Shown here in pieces: positions 56,096 to 64,000 of a DNA stretch of 64,000 nt (the stretch's first letter is position 1; each line of letters begins with the position of its first letter). A program made the translations under genes and the position numbers. The notes under the pieces are model-generated. The model did not search any database. It was not told the DNA's origin and was given only the letters and a program-made list of their open reading frames with translations. The DNA is taken from contig NZ_SMFO01000008.1 in the NCBI RefSeq assembly GCF_004349145.1, forward strand, positions 1-64,000, written 5' to 3'. Origin of the DNA: Flavobacterium hiemivividum (GTDB taxonomy: Bacteria; Bacteroidota; Bacteroidia; Flavobacteriales; Flavobacteriaceae).

Positions 56096-56998
56096 ATGAA
56101 TAAAATGAAAAGAATAGAGAAAATAAGTGTCATCATTACAGTGGTTATTGTAAGCGGTTTATTAATTTTTGCGACTACTCATGCGTCAAAAGATAAGTTA
56201 GACAAAGAATATACATCGTCCTATTTTCCAGCCGCTGCTAATTTTGCTGGAGAAGCAACACCACTGAAAGTTTCGGATGTCAAAGAACGTCTAGATCGAG
56301 AATTGATTGTGAATATCAACCTTCATGCTTCAACTATTTTGGCTATAAAAAGAGCGAACCGCGCTTTTCCTGTTATTGAGCCCATTCTCAAGAAAAATGG
56401 AGTCCCAGATGATTTTAAGTACCTACCGGTTATCGAAAGTGGTTTAGTAAATGCAGTATCTGGTGCTGGTGCCAGAGGAGTATGGCAATTTATGCCTGAA
56501 ACGGCCAAGGAACGAGGCATGGAAGTGAATGATTTTGTAGATGAACGCTACAGTTTAGAGAAGTCGACCCAGGCTGCCTGCAGTTATTTGTTGAATGCCA
56601 AAGCAAAATTTGGAACTTGGACACTAGCTGCAGCTTCATATAATGGCGGAATAGCAGGTGTAAACAAACAAATAGACATTCAAAAAGAATCCAATTATTA
56701 TGATTTACTTCTTACCGAAGAAACGTCTCGTTACGTATTTCGCATTCTAGCATTGAAGGAAATTATGAAAAATCCTGATAAATACGGATTCTCATTGGCT
56801 AAAGAAGAATTGTATCCCTTATTGCCAACTAGAAAAATTGTCGTGGATAGTACAATTCTGGACTTAGCTGATTTTGCAAAAGCGCAGGGAATAAACTATA
56901 AGATTTTGAAGATTCACAATCCTTGGCTTCGAGATAGAAAATTAGAAAATCCAACCAATAAAAAGTACACGATCGAAATTCCGCTGAGGGGATATTAA
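56096..56998 (+). CDS. Lytic transglycosylase (GH23/SLT domain)
   Basis: 300 residues. The N-terminal helix (about 9-27) serves as signal or anchor. The SLT domain (about 85-235) has the catalytic Glu114 in YLPVIESGLVNAVSGAGARG, GVWQFMPETAKERG and LAAASYNGGIAGVNKQ. A short C-terminal domain (about 250-300) resembles a LysM-like fold. It cleaves peptidoglycan glycan strands in the periplasm, giving 1,6-anhydroMurNAc ends. It resembles MltD in its core but lacks the long LysM array. Confidence 0.92.
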   Translation: MNKMKRIEKISVIITVVIVSGLLIFATTHASKDKLDKEYTSSYFPAAANFAGEATPLKVSDVKERLDRELIVNINLHASTILAIKRANRAFPVIEPILKKNGVPDDFKYLPVIESGLVNAVSGAGARGVWQFMPETAKERGMEVNDFVDERYSLEKSTQAACSYLLNAKAKFGTWTLAAASYNGGIAGVNKQIDIQKESNYYDLLLTEETSRYVFRILALKEIMKNPDKYGFSLAKEELYPLLPTRKIVVDSTILDLADFAKAQGINYKILKIHNPWLRDRKLENPTNKKYTIEIPLRGY

Positions 56999-57054
56999 GT
57001 TGGCATGATAAATAAGAAAGCAGTTCAAAGCTATTTTCTTATTCGAATAAAAAG

Positions 57055-57103
57055 AAGCAGCTTCGCAGATCTATTGATAGATAGAAATTGCGAAGCTGCT
57101 TTA
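57055..57103 (+). terminator. Terminator of the lytic transglycosylase gene
   Basis: AAGCAGCTTCGCA / TGCGAAGCTGCTT perfect 13-bp stem with a 21-base loop, T-rich afterwards. Confidence 0.8.
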
Positions 57104-57135
57104 TTTAAGGCTTTATTTCCTGAGGGAATTAAAGT

Positions 57136-57171
57136 AAAAAAGGACAAAATGAATCCATTTTGCCCTTTTTT
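57136..57171 (-). terminator. Terminator of the TPR membrane protein gene
   Basis: AAAAAAGG-CAAAATG / CATTTTG-CCTTTTTT stem (one mismatch), U-run on the minus strand, immediately after the stop codon. Confidence 0.8.
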
Positions 57172-57174
57172 AAA

Positions 57175-57690
57175 TTATATCTTTTTCATCTGACCTTTCA
57201 TCATTGTGATTTGTTCTTTCAGCATACCTTGCTTGTCTAGTTTTTTTGCTTCATTCAACAGATTGGTTGCTTCTAGCTTTCTTCTTCTTGACATCGCAAC
57301 TCCAGCTAGATTTAATTTGGCAACAGCCAAATCCATATCCATAGACAATCCAAGTTCGATTGCTTTTTTGAAATATTTTTCTGCTTGATTGATATTTGTT
57401 TGCGAAAGCATGATTCCGTGTAGGTAATTAAAGTATCCTTGTTGCTTTCTTACTAAGGCCGTTTCTGGATTTTTAATGAATGTTAGCCATTTTTTTGCTC
57501 CTTCAAAATCTTGTTTTCTTAGTTTTAAGAACGCTAATAAGATGAATTCGTTTTTGAAGTAAAGGAAAATTGGAATCGAGGTCAATAATAAAAGGAAAAT
57601 TCCATTCCCAATATTGTTTTCAGTAAATTGCCAAATGCCAGTAATTGCGATAAGTCCGGCGATAATAAGTTTAATATTCTTGTGAAACAT
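57175..57690 (-). CDS. Membrane protein with TPR-like repeats
   Basis: 171 residues. Two membrane helices at about 7-24 and 29-50, then a soluble helical part with TPR-type pairs: GYFNYLHGIMLSQTNINQAE followed by KYFKKAIELGL, and AVAKLNLAGVAMSRRRKLEA. Inner-membrane anchored with a soluble tail. The role is unknown; TPRs suggest binding another protein. A -7 box TATATTTG lies at 57719-57712. Confidence 0.75.
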   Translation of the reverse strand: MFHKNIKLIIAGLIAITGIWQFTENNIGNGIFLLLLTSIPIFLYFKNEFILLAFLKLRKQDFEGAKKWLTFIKNPETALVRKQQGYFNYLHGIMLSQTNINQAEKYFKKAIELGLSMDMDLAVAKLNLAGVAMSRRRKLEATNLLNEAKKLDKQGMLKEQITMMKGQMKKI

Positions 57691-57753
57691 AGTGTGTTTG
57701 ATTTATGAAGGCAAATATAGTAAAATGAAATGAAAATATTTTTACAAAACTAC

Positions 57754-57783
57754 TTGTGAGGAAAAAAAGTCTTTGTATATTTG
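57754..57783 (+). promoter_or_regulatory. Promoter of rpmH
   Basis: TTG (57754-57756), 19-base spacer, TATATTTG (57776-57783), 71 bp before the start codon. Confidence 0.75.
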
Positions 57784-57854
57784 CACTCGGTTTTAGGGTA
57801 ACAGATACTCAAAAACGAGAAGACATATAAATAAGATTTTAAAGATACAAAGCA

Positions 57855-58016
57855 ATGAGCAAAAGAACGTTTCAACCATCGAAAAGAAAAAGAAGAAATA
57901 AGCACGGATTCATGGACAGAATGGAGACTCCGAATGGAAGAAAAGTTCTTGCTAGAAGAAGAGCTAAAGGAAGACATAAATTGACTGTTTCTTGCGAACC
58001 AAGACACAAAAAATAA
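57855..58016 (+). CDS. rpmH: 50S ribosomal protein L34
   Basis: 53 residues reading [20 protein letters not shown], then [20 protein letters not shown] and [13 protein letters not shown]. The TFQPSxRKRxxxHGF signature is that of L34. It is strongly basic, a component of the 50S subunit. It ends three codons later than the E. coli form, with the C-terminal extension common in Bacteroidota. A strong promoter lies upstream and a terminator directly downstream. Confidence 0.97.
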   Translation: MSKRTFQPSKRKRRNKHGFMDRMETPNGRKVLARRRAKGRHKLTVSCEPRHKK

Positions 58017-58035
58017 TGTTTGTATAAACATAGAT

Positions 58036-58068
58036 AAGGCGTTACTTTTTTTAGTATCGCCTTTTTTT
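58036..58068 (+). terminator. Terminator of rpmH
   Basis: AAGGCG-TTACT / AGTAT-CGCCTT stem with T-loop, followed by seven T. Confidence 0.8.
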
Positions 58069-58214
58069 ATACCTTGTCGTTAAATTATTATTTTTTTAGA
58101 AGCTAATCCCGCTTTTTGTTGCAATCTTTTTATTTTTAAAGAAAAAATAAAAAGGATTTTCACGACAATCGGGGCTAAAAGTAAAACAACAAATTACACA
58201 ATAACTACACTACA

Positions 58215-61067
58215 ATGCCAAGAGACACATCCATCAAATCAGTTTTAATAATAGGATCAGGACCTATTGTTATTGGTCAAGCTTGCGAATTTGACTATGC
58301 AGGATCACAATCAGCACGTTCTATCCGAGAGGAAGGAATTGAAGTAATCCTTATAAATTCGAATCCAGCAACGATTATGACCGACCCATCCATGGCCGAT
58401 CATATCTACTTGAAACCCCTAACGACTAAGTCGATAATTGAAATTTTGAAAGCACATCCACAAATCGATGCTGTGTTACCTACTATGGGTGGACAAACAG
58501 CTTTGAACTTGTGTTTAGAAGCTGATGAAAAAGGGATTTGGCAGGATTTCGGAGTAAAAATGATAGGTGTTGATGTAAACGCCATTAATATTACCGAGGA
58601 TAGAGAGCAATTCAAACAATTGCTTCAAAAAATTGGAGTGCCATCGGCACCAGCAGAAATATGTACTTCTTACCTTAGAGGAAAAGAAATTGCACAAGAA
58701 TTTGGTTTTCCTTTAGTAATACGTCCTTCTTTTACTCTTGGAGGTACCGGAGCCGCTATTGTTTATAAGAAAGAAGATTTTGACGAACTTTTAACCAGAG
58801 GTTTAGAAGCTTCACCTATTCATGAGGTGTTGATTGATAAAGCTTTAATGGGATGGAAGGAATATGAGTTGGAGCTTTTGAGAGATAAAAACGACAATGT
58901 TGTAATTATCTGTTCTATTGAAAATATGGACCCAATGGGAATTCATACTGGAGATTCAATCACTGTGGCGCCAGCGATGACGTTATCAGATCCAACATTC
59001 CAAAAAATGCGTGACTACGCAATTTTGATGATGCGTAGTATCGGAAACTTCGCAGGTGGATGTAACGTGCAGTTTGCCGTTTCTCCTGACGAAAAAGAAG
59101 ATATAGTAGCAATCGAAATTAACCCTCGTGTGTCTCGTTCTTCTGCATTAGCGTCTAAAGCAACTGGTTATCCAATTGCAAAAATTGCTTCTAAACTAGC
59201 TTTGGGATACAACCTAGATGAATTACAAAACCAAATTACAAAATCAACTTCGGCTTTATTCGAACCGACTTTAGATTATGTAATTGTAAAAATACCGCGT
59301 TGGAACTTCGACAAATTCGAAGGAGCTGACAGAACTTTGGGACTTCAAATGAAATCTGTTGGTGAAGTAATGGGGATTGGACGTTCGTTCCAAGAAGCTT
59401 TACACAAAGCCACTCAATCATTAGAAATAAAAAGAAATGGTTTAGGAGCTGACGGAAAAGGATATACAAACTACGAACAAATTATCGATAAACTAACTCA
59501 TGCGAGTTGGGATCGTGTTTTTGTAATTTATGATGCGATTGCCATGGGAATTCCTTTGAGCCGTATCCATGAAATTACTAAAATCGATATGTGGTTCTTG
59601 AAACAATATGAAGAACTTCAAACTTTAGAAAAAGAAATTTCTACTTATAAAGTAGAAGACTTGCCACGAGAACTTTTACTAGAAGCGAAACAAAAAGGTT
59701 TTGCCGACAGACAAATTGCACACATGGTAGGTTGTCTTGAAAGTCAGGTTCACACGTTGAGAATGACAATGAATATCAATCGTGTCTTCAAATTAGTGGA
59801 TACTTGTGCGGCCGAATTTAAAGCAAAAACACCTTATTACTACTCGACTTTTGAAGCTGAAATAGAAAAGGCTGATGGAACACGTTACGTAGACAACGAA
59901 AGTATTGTTACTGATAAAAAGAAAATAATCGTTCTTGGGTCAGGTCCAAATAGAATTGGGCAAGGAATCGAATTTGATTATTCTTGTGTGCATGGAGTTT
60001 TGGCTGCGAAAGAATGTGGTTATGAAACTATCATGATTAACTGTAATCCAGAAACAGTTTCGACTGACTTTGATACAGCTGATAAATTATACTTCGAACC
60101 GGTTTTCTGGGAACATATCTACGATATTATCCAACATGAGAAACCAGAAGGTGTAATCGTACAATTAGGTGGACAAACGGCTTTGAAATTAGCTGAGAAA
60201 TTATCTAAATACGGAATAAAAATTATAGGAACTAGCTTCGACGCTTTGGATTTAGCCGAAGACAGAGGTCGTTTTTCTGAATTGCTTACGGAATTGAATA
60301 TTCCTTTTCCACAATTCGGAATTGCTGAAACAGCTGATGAAGCTTCTGCTTTGGCTGATGTACTGGACTTCCCATTATTGATTCGTCCTTCTTATGTGTT
60401 GGGTGGTCAAGGAATGAAAATTGTAATCAACAAGCAAGAACTTGAAGAGCATGTTGTTAATTTATTGAAGACAATTCCAGGAAATAAATTGCTTTTAGAC
60501 CACTATCTTGATGGTGCGATAGAAGCGGAAGCGGATGCGATTTGTGACGGAGAAAATGTGTATATCATAGGAATTATGGAGCACATTGAACCATGCGGAG
60601 TACACTCTGGAGATAGTAACGCCACATTGCCACCGTTTAACCTTGGTGAATTTGTGATGCAACAAATAAAAGACCATACTAAGAAAATAGCACTGGGCTT
60701 AAGAACCGTAGGTTTAATAAACATACAGTTTGCGATAAAAGACGATATCGTTTATATTATCGAAGCTAACCCTAGAGCATCTCGTACGGTACCGTTTATT
60801 GCAAAAGCATACGGAGAGCCTTATGTGAACTATGCGACCAAAGTAATGCTAGGTCACAATAAAGTAACTGATTTTACTTTCAACCCACAGTTGAAAGGAT
60901 ATGCAATCAAACAACCGGTTTTCTCTTTCAGCAAGTTCCACAATGTAAACAAGGCATTAGGACCAGAAATGAAATCAACAGGAGAAAGCATCCTTTTTAT
61001 TGATGATCTGAAAGACGATCAATTCTACGAATTGTACTCAAGAAGAAAAATGTATTTGAGCAAATAA
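58215..61067 (+). CDS. carB: Carbamoyl-phosphate synthase large subunit, short form
   Basis: 950 residues; E. coli CarB has about 1070. Both ATP-grasp halves are present: N-half opening VLIIGSGPIVIGQACEFDYA, and C-half from about 573 with VLGSGPNRIGQGIEFDYSCV. Conserved blocks PSFTLGGTGAAIV and RPSYVLGGQGMKIV match. The frame ends DDQFYELYSRRKMYLSK soon after the second ATP-grasp, so the C-terminal MGS-like allosteric domain is missing. It makes carbamoyl phosphate for pyrimidine and arginine with CarA, which is not in this window. The short form is expected in Flavobacteria. Confidence 0.95.
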   Translation: MPRDTSIKSVLIIGSGPIVIGQACEFDYAGSQSARSIREEGIEVILINSNPATIMTDPSMADHIYLKPLTTKSIIEILKAHPQIDAVLPTMGGQTALNLCLEADEKGIWQDFGVKMIGVDVNAINITEDREQFKQLLQKIGVPSAPAEICTSYLRGKEIAQEFGFPLVIRPSFTLGGTGAAIVYKKEDFDELLTRGLEASPIHEVLIDKALMGWKEYELELLRDKNDNVVIICSIENMDPMGIHTGDSITVAPAMTLSDPTFQKMRDYAILMMRSIGNFAGGCNVQFAVSPDEKEDIVAIEINPRVSRSSALASKATGYPIAKIASKLALGYNLDELQNQITKSTSALFEPTLDYVIVKIPRWNFDKFEGADRTLGLQMKSVGEVMGIGRSFQEALHKATQSLEIKRNGLGADGKGYTNYEQIIDKLTHASWDRVFVIYDAIAMGIPLSRIHEITKIDMWFLKQYEELQTLEKEISTYKVEDLPRELLLEAKQKGFADRQIAHMVGCLESQVHTLRMTMNINRVFKLVDTCAAEFKAKTPYYYSTFEAEIEKADGTRYVDNESIVTDKKKIIVLGSGPNRIGQGIEFDYSCVHGVLAAKECGYETIMINCNPETVSTDFDTADKLYFEPVFWEHIYDIIQHEKPEGVIVQLGGQTALKLAEKLSKYGIKIIGTSFDALDLAEDRGRFSELLTELNIPFPQFGIAETADEASALADVLDFPLLIRPSYVLGGQGMKIVINKQELEEHVVNLLKTIPGNKLLLDHYLDGAIEAEADAICDGENVYIIGIMEHIEPCGVHSGDSNATLPPFNLGEFVMQQIKDHTKKIALGLRTVGLINIQFAIKDDIVYIIEANPRASRTVPFIAKAYGEPYVNYATKVMLGHNKVTDFTFNPQLKGYAIKQPVFSFSKFHNVNKALGPEMKSTGESILFIDDLKDDQFYELYSRRKMYLSK

Positions 61068-61085
61068 GCTTGAATTAATATACAG

Positions 61086-61114
61086 AAAAGCCACTCAATC
61101 GAGTGGCTTTTTTT
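61086..61114 (+). terminator. Terminator of carB
   Basis: AAAAGCCACTC / GAGTGGCTTTT stem, AATC loop, T-run. Confidence 0.88.
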
Positions 61115-61142
61115 ATGGAGTAAAAAAATGTGGTATTTTGTT

Positions 61143-61204
61143 CATTCCGAGGAACGAAGGAATCGCATTAAAATAGTTATGTGATTCCTTCTTCACTGGA
61201 ATGA
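61143..61204. repeat. Imperfect palindromic repeat
   Basis: CATTCCGAGGAACGAAGGAA and, 38 bases on, GTGATTCCTTCTTCACTGGAATG form an imperfect inverted repeat: outer CATTCC/GGAATG and inner GAAGGAATC/GATTCCTTC arms. The style (tcattccgaggaacgaaggaatc) is that of dispersed intergenic palindromes seen in Flavobacterium genomes, as remembered. Only one copy is in the window. Confidence 0.5.
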
Positions 61205-61309
61205 TAAGTTTGCAGAATGAACATTATAACTATAAAACAGAGATTAAGTTATGTTCTATTAATTACTTGAAGCCTTTTCTTTACTGGTTCGTATCAATTC
61301 CCATTTTCA

Positions 61310-62179
61310 TTAACTAGTTTTCGCTTTGCCAAATAATTTTTTAAATACGTTCACAACCAACAATGCAAGAATTCCGCCTACTAATCCTGCGATAAATTCT
61401 CCCACTATCGAAGGTAGGCTTTGTAATAAATGATGAACAGGTTCAATACTGTGCACAAAAATTCCACCCGCGACTAATAGAAGTGCCAAAGTACCTATAA
61501 CGGCTAGACTTTTGATTACTATGGGAAGTGCTTGTATCAAGAAGTTCCCCGTCAATTTTGATATTTTACTTTTCTTTGTCATTAATAGAACTCCCATATC
61601 ATCCATTCGAACAATAAGTGCTACAATTCCATAAACCCCTACGGTGGCTATAATAGCAATAAAAGTAACTACCAGGATTTGTGTGATAGTGGGTTTCCCC
61701 AATACCGTTCCCAAGGCGATGATCACGATTTCGACTGATAATATAAAATCAGTTACTATAGCCGATTTTATTTTCCCTTTTTCAAGTGCTAATATCTCCG
61801 CGTCGCTTAGTGGTGCGGTATTAATTTTTTCTACTGCATGTTCGTGAGGAATTACATATTCATATATTTTTTCGGCACCTTCATAAGCAAGGTAAATAGC
61901 ACCAAGTAATAGTATAACAGTGATTAACGATGGAAGAAAATAACTCAGTAGAAATGCGAGCGGTAAAATAATCAATTTGTTTAAAAACGAGCCTTTCGTT
62001 ATGGCCCATAACACCGGTATTTCTCTGGAGGAAACAAATCCAGATGCTTTTTCGGCATTAACGGCTAAATCGTCACCTAATATACCTGCTGTTTTTTTGG
62101 TGGCTATTTTACTCATTACCACAACGTCATCCATAAGTGCTGCGATATCGTCTAACAGCGCGAAAATTCCTGATGCCAT
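61310..62179 (-). CDS. DUF808 (YedI) family membrane protein
   Basis: 289 residues with several membrane helices (about 68-100, 140-200, 205-285). The N-terminus GIFALLDDIAALMDDVVVMSK with TKKTAGILGDDLAVNAEKAS is characteristic of DUF808/YedI. Inner-membrane location; function unknown. It starts 6 bp after the dienelactone hydrolase stop and is likely co-transcribed. Confidence 0.92.
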   Translation of the reverse strand: MASGIFALLDDIAALMDDVVVMSKIATKKTAGILGDDLAVNAEKASGFVSSREIPVLWAITKGSFLNKLIILPLAFLLSYFLPSLITVILLLGAIYLAYEGAEKIYEYVIPHEHAVEKINTAPLSDAEILALEKGKIKSAIVTDFILSVEIVIIALGTVLGKPTITQILVVTFIAIIATVGVYGIVALIVRMDDMGVLLMTKKSKISKLTGNFLIQALPIVIKSLAVIGTLALLLVAGGIFVHSIEPVHHLLQSLPSIVGEFIAGLVGGILALLVVNVFKKLFGKAKTS

Positions 62180-62185
62180 ACTTTA

Positions 62186-63076
62186 TTATTTGTTTAGTTT
62201 ATCTTTAAAAAAATCAATTGTTCGAGTCCACGATAGTGTGGCTGCCGCTTCATCATATCGCGGCGTAGTATTATTGTGAAAACCATGATTGACGCCAGGA
62301 TAAGTATAAGCAGTATTTTCTACTTTGTTCCTTTTAAGAATGATTTCATAGGCAGGCCAACCTTCATTTACTCGGCTGTCTAATCCTGCATAATGTATCA
62401 TAAGAGGTGTTTTAATGTTTTCAGCCTCTTCAGCAGTCGGTTGTCCGCCATAATAGGGAACTGCCGCGGATAATGTTGAAATTTTTACTGCCATCATATT
62501 GGCAATCCAACCTCCAAAACAAAATCCAACAACACCTATTTGGCCATTACAATCTTTATGAGCTTTAAGGTATTCGTAGGCGGCTATGAAGTCTTCGAGC
62601 ATTTCCTCTCGGTTTCGTTTTTTTTGTAATTCGCGACCGTCATCGTCATTTCCTGGGTAACCGCCCAATGGAGATAAAGCGTCTGGTGCGAGCGTTATAA
62701 ATCCGTCAATCGCCGCTCTTCGGCCTACATCTTCGATATAAGGATTCAGTCCGCGGTTCTCATGCACCACAATGATTCCCGGTAACTTTTTTTTCGACTT
62801 AGATGGTTGGGATAAAAGCGCATTTATTTTTCCTCCGCCTTTCGGGGAATCGTAGGCAATAAATTGGGAGTTCAATCTAGGATCTTCCGGTTTTATCAAA
62901 ATCGAGTCTAGGTAATTAGGAGTCATAAAACTCAATAAAGATGGCAGGGTAAGAGTTCCTACGGCAAACAAGGACAGTTTTTCAACAAACCGTCTTCTGT
63001 CAATTTTATTATGGGCGTAGTCGTCATATAAGTCAAATACTTCCTGACTGATATCTTCTTTGGTTAATTTTTTCAT
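62186..63076 (-). CDS. Dienelactone hydrolase family protein, Tat-exported
   Basis: 296 residues. Near the N-terminus an RRRF motif (Arg27-29, Phe30) precedes a hydrophobic stretch (about 34-50), typical of a Tat signal, though set unusually far in. The DLH alpha/beta domain follows (about 85-295): HENRGLNPYIEDVGRRAA, nucleophile Cys186 in GFCFGGW, Asp233 in GLDSRVNE and His264 in NHGFHN. Such enzymes hydrolyse lactones or esters; the substrate is open. Cytoplasmic folding before export is implied. Confidence 0.9.
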   Translation of the reverse strand: MKKLTKEDISQEVFDLYDDYAHNKIDRRRFVEKLSLFAVGTLTLPSLLSFMTPNYLDSILIKPEDPRLNSQFIAYDSPKGGGKINALLSQPSKSKKKLPGIIVVHENRGLNPYIEDVGRRAAIDGFITLAPDALSPLGGYPGNDDDGRELQKKRNREEMLEDFIAAYEYLKAHKDCNGQIGVVGFCFGGWIANMMAVKISTLSAAVPYYGGQPTAEEAENIKTPLMIHYAGLDSRVNEGWPAYEIILKRNKVENTAYTYPGVNHGFHNNTTPRYDEAAATLSWTRTIDFFKDKLNK

Positions 63077-63113
63077 AATGCTAACTTTTTATAAAGGTAT
63101 GCTTTTGTTTCAA

Positions 63114-63797
63114 TCAATAGAAAACACAAATATCCTCGAGTCCTTTTCTTTTTAAATCGGGAACCCAGCATTCTTTGGCTGGATAACCCACGGGAATCAA
63201 AAGATAGGGTTTTTCATTTGCAGGGCGGTTTAATGTTTTGGTGAGGAAGTTCATCGGGCTAGGAGTGTGGGTTAAAGAAACTAAACCTGCATTATGTATT
63301 GCTGCTAGCAAAAATCCGGTGGCTATACCGACACTTTCCTGAACATAATAATTGTTTTTCTTTTTCTGGTCAGAATCTAATTCATAGATACGTCTAAAAA
63401 CGATAATAAGATAAGGTGCGGTTTCTAGAAAAGGCTTGCGCCAATCGGTCCCTAAAGGTTTTAAATCTTCTATCCAATCGCTGGACATGCGGGATTCGTA
63501 ACTTTCGAACTCTTCCTCTTCGGCAGCGATGCGAATTTGTTTTTTGATTTCGGGATTTTCGACCACACAAAAAGTCCAAGGCTGTTTATGTGCTCCAGAC
63601 GGTGCCGCAGAAGCGGTTTTAATAAGATTTTCAATCACCTCTCTAGGAACAGGGCTGTCTGAAAATTCCCTTACGGAACGTCTGCTGTCCATTGCTTCGA
63701 AAAAAAAATGAGAACGCTCGCGCATTTCTTGGTCAGAAAGCATGACTTTGCTATAACGGATATAGGGGTAATCTTCAATTATTTTTTTATCTGGCAT
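63114..63797 (-). CDS. Nitroreductase family protein
   Basis: 227 residues from ATG 63797. A TTG at 63821 extends the frame but lies inside the -7 box TATATTTG (63826-63819), so the ATG is preferred. The fold is shown by FFEAMDSRRSVREFSDSPV (FMN binding), SAAPSGAHKQPWTFCVVE, and ESVGIATGFLLAAIHNAGL. It is an FMN-dependent flavoprotein reducing nitro compounds or quinones with NAD(P)H, forming dimers. A 37-bp gap separates it from the dienelactone hydrolase. Confidence 0.9.
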   Translation of the reverse strand: MPDKKIIEDYPYIRYSKVMLSDQEMRERSHFFFEAMDSRRSVREFSDSPVPREVIENLIKTASAAPSGAHKQPWTFCVVENPEIKKQIRIAAEEEEFESYESRMSSDWIEDLKPLGTDWRKPFLETAPYLIIVFRRIYELDSDQKKKNNYYVQESVGIATGFLLAAIHNAGLVSLTHTPSPMNFLTKTLNRPANEKPYLLIPVGYPAKECWVPDLKRKGLEDICVFY

Positions 63798-63818
63798 TTT
63801 GACTTTTTTTCCTATTAT

Positions 63819-63826
63819 CAAATATA
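63819..63826 (-). promoter_or_regulatory. -7 box of the nitroreductase gene
   Basis: TATATTTG on the minus strand, 22 bp before ATG 63797. It overlaps an upstream TTG in frame, which decides the start. Confidence 0.55.
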
Positions 63827-64000
63827 AATAAAATTATGAGTAATAGTGTTAAATGTACAGTTCAAGTACATTTTTAAGCAAAAATCAAAAAAATACCGTG
63901 ACTGGGATTTTCGTGGATCGTTGGTTTAAAAGTTTTCATTATAATTAGTGCAAATACTTAGTATACCATGTTATTGCCGAATTAGCGACTTCGAAAAGTT

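Noticed and set aside
57005..57193. 62-codon plus-strand open frame
   Set aside because: It is made of two terminator hairpins (57055-57103 and 57136-57171) and the end of the opposite gene.
63798..63821. TTG start giving eight more residues in the nitroreductase
   Set aside because: The TTG is part of the -7 box TATATTTG; ATG 63797 is the better start.
1..64000. CRISPR arrays
   Set aside because: The only regular repeats are the 243-bp coding repeats; no short direct repeats with unique spacers were seen.

Overview
The window looks like chromosomal DNA of a Flavobacterium-type member of the Bacteroidota (family Flavobacteriaceae). Supporting signs are the AT-rich sequence, promoters of the TTG-N19-TAnnTTTG type, a type IX secretion (T9SS) sorting domain, a SusC/SusD pair with a hybrid two-component regulator, Bacteroidota-restricted families (DUF4290, START-like, DUF4199, a 950-residue CarB) and a 6S-like RNA after zapA. 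No rRNA, CRISPR array or intact prophage is seen. There is one intact tRNA (Met, CAT).

Layout. 1-8.5 kb: surface-protein region on the minus strand. It holds the 5' part of an Ig-like repeat protein running off the left edge (near-identical 243-bp repeats), a decayed C-terminal fragment of a T9SS protein, and an intact 1904-residue multidomain T9SS protein. 9.1-22.6 kb: a fructan utilisation locus. On the minus strand it encodes a sugar porter, a GH32 fructanase lipoprotein, SusC, SusD and a fructokinase, preceded by a hybrid sensor with a periplasmic sugar-binding domain. This block lies between an intact tRNA-Met (22488-22561) and a degenerate copy of that tRNA's 3' half in the same orientation (9084-9125), which is the geometry left by integration into a tRNA 3' end. 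IS and gene relics lie just inside both ends.

22.7-37.2 kb: housekeeping genes, including an aminotransferase, YqgE, HU, fmt, recQ, DUF493, DUF4290, murA (Asp in place of the catalytic Cys), a cation-efflux protein, aroQ, a porin, xerD, rny, a 6S-like RNA and zapA with a coiled-coil partner. 37.4-49 kb: an M23 peptidase, a TonB-dependent receptor, a lipoprotein, a DUF2971 protein, an ABC exporter, a phosphosugar mutase, an ORF6N protein, a glycosyltransferase and a DUF4199 protein.

49-64 kb: rpmE2, a GlmU-like protein, an amino-acid symporter, an ABC-F protein, a GNAT-like protein, a hydrolase, a lytic transglycosylase, a TPR protein, rpmH (53 codons), carB, a DUF808 protein, a Tat-exported dienelactone hydrolase and a nitroreductase.

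In the fructan locus, the surface GH32 lipoprotein and SusCD would trim and import fructan. The porter carries released fructose across the inner membrane, the kinase phosphorylates it, and the hybrid sensor probably detects periplasmic fructose and activates the operon. All functions are read from sequence motifs; no database search was run.
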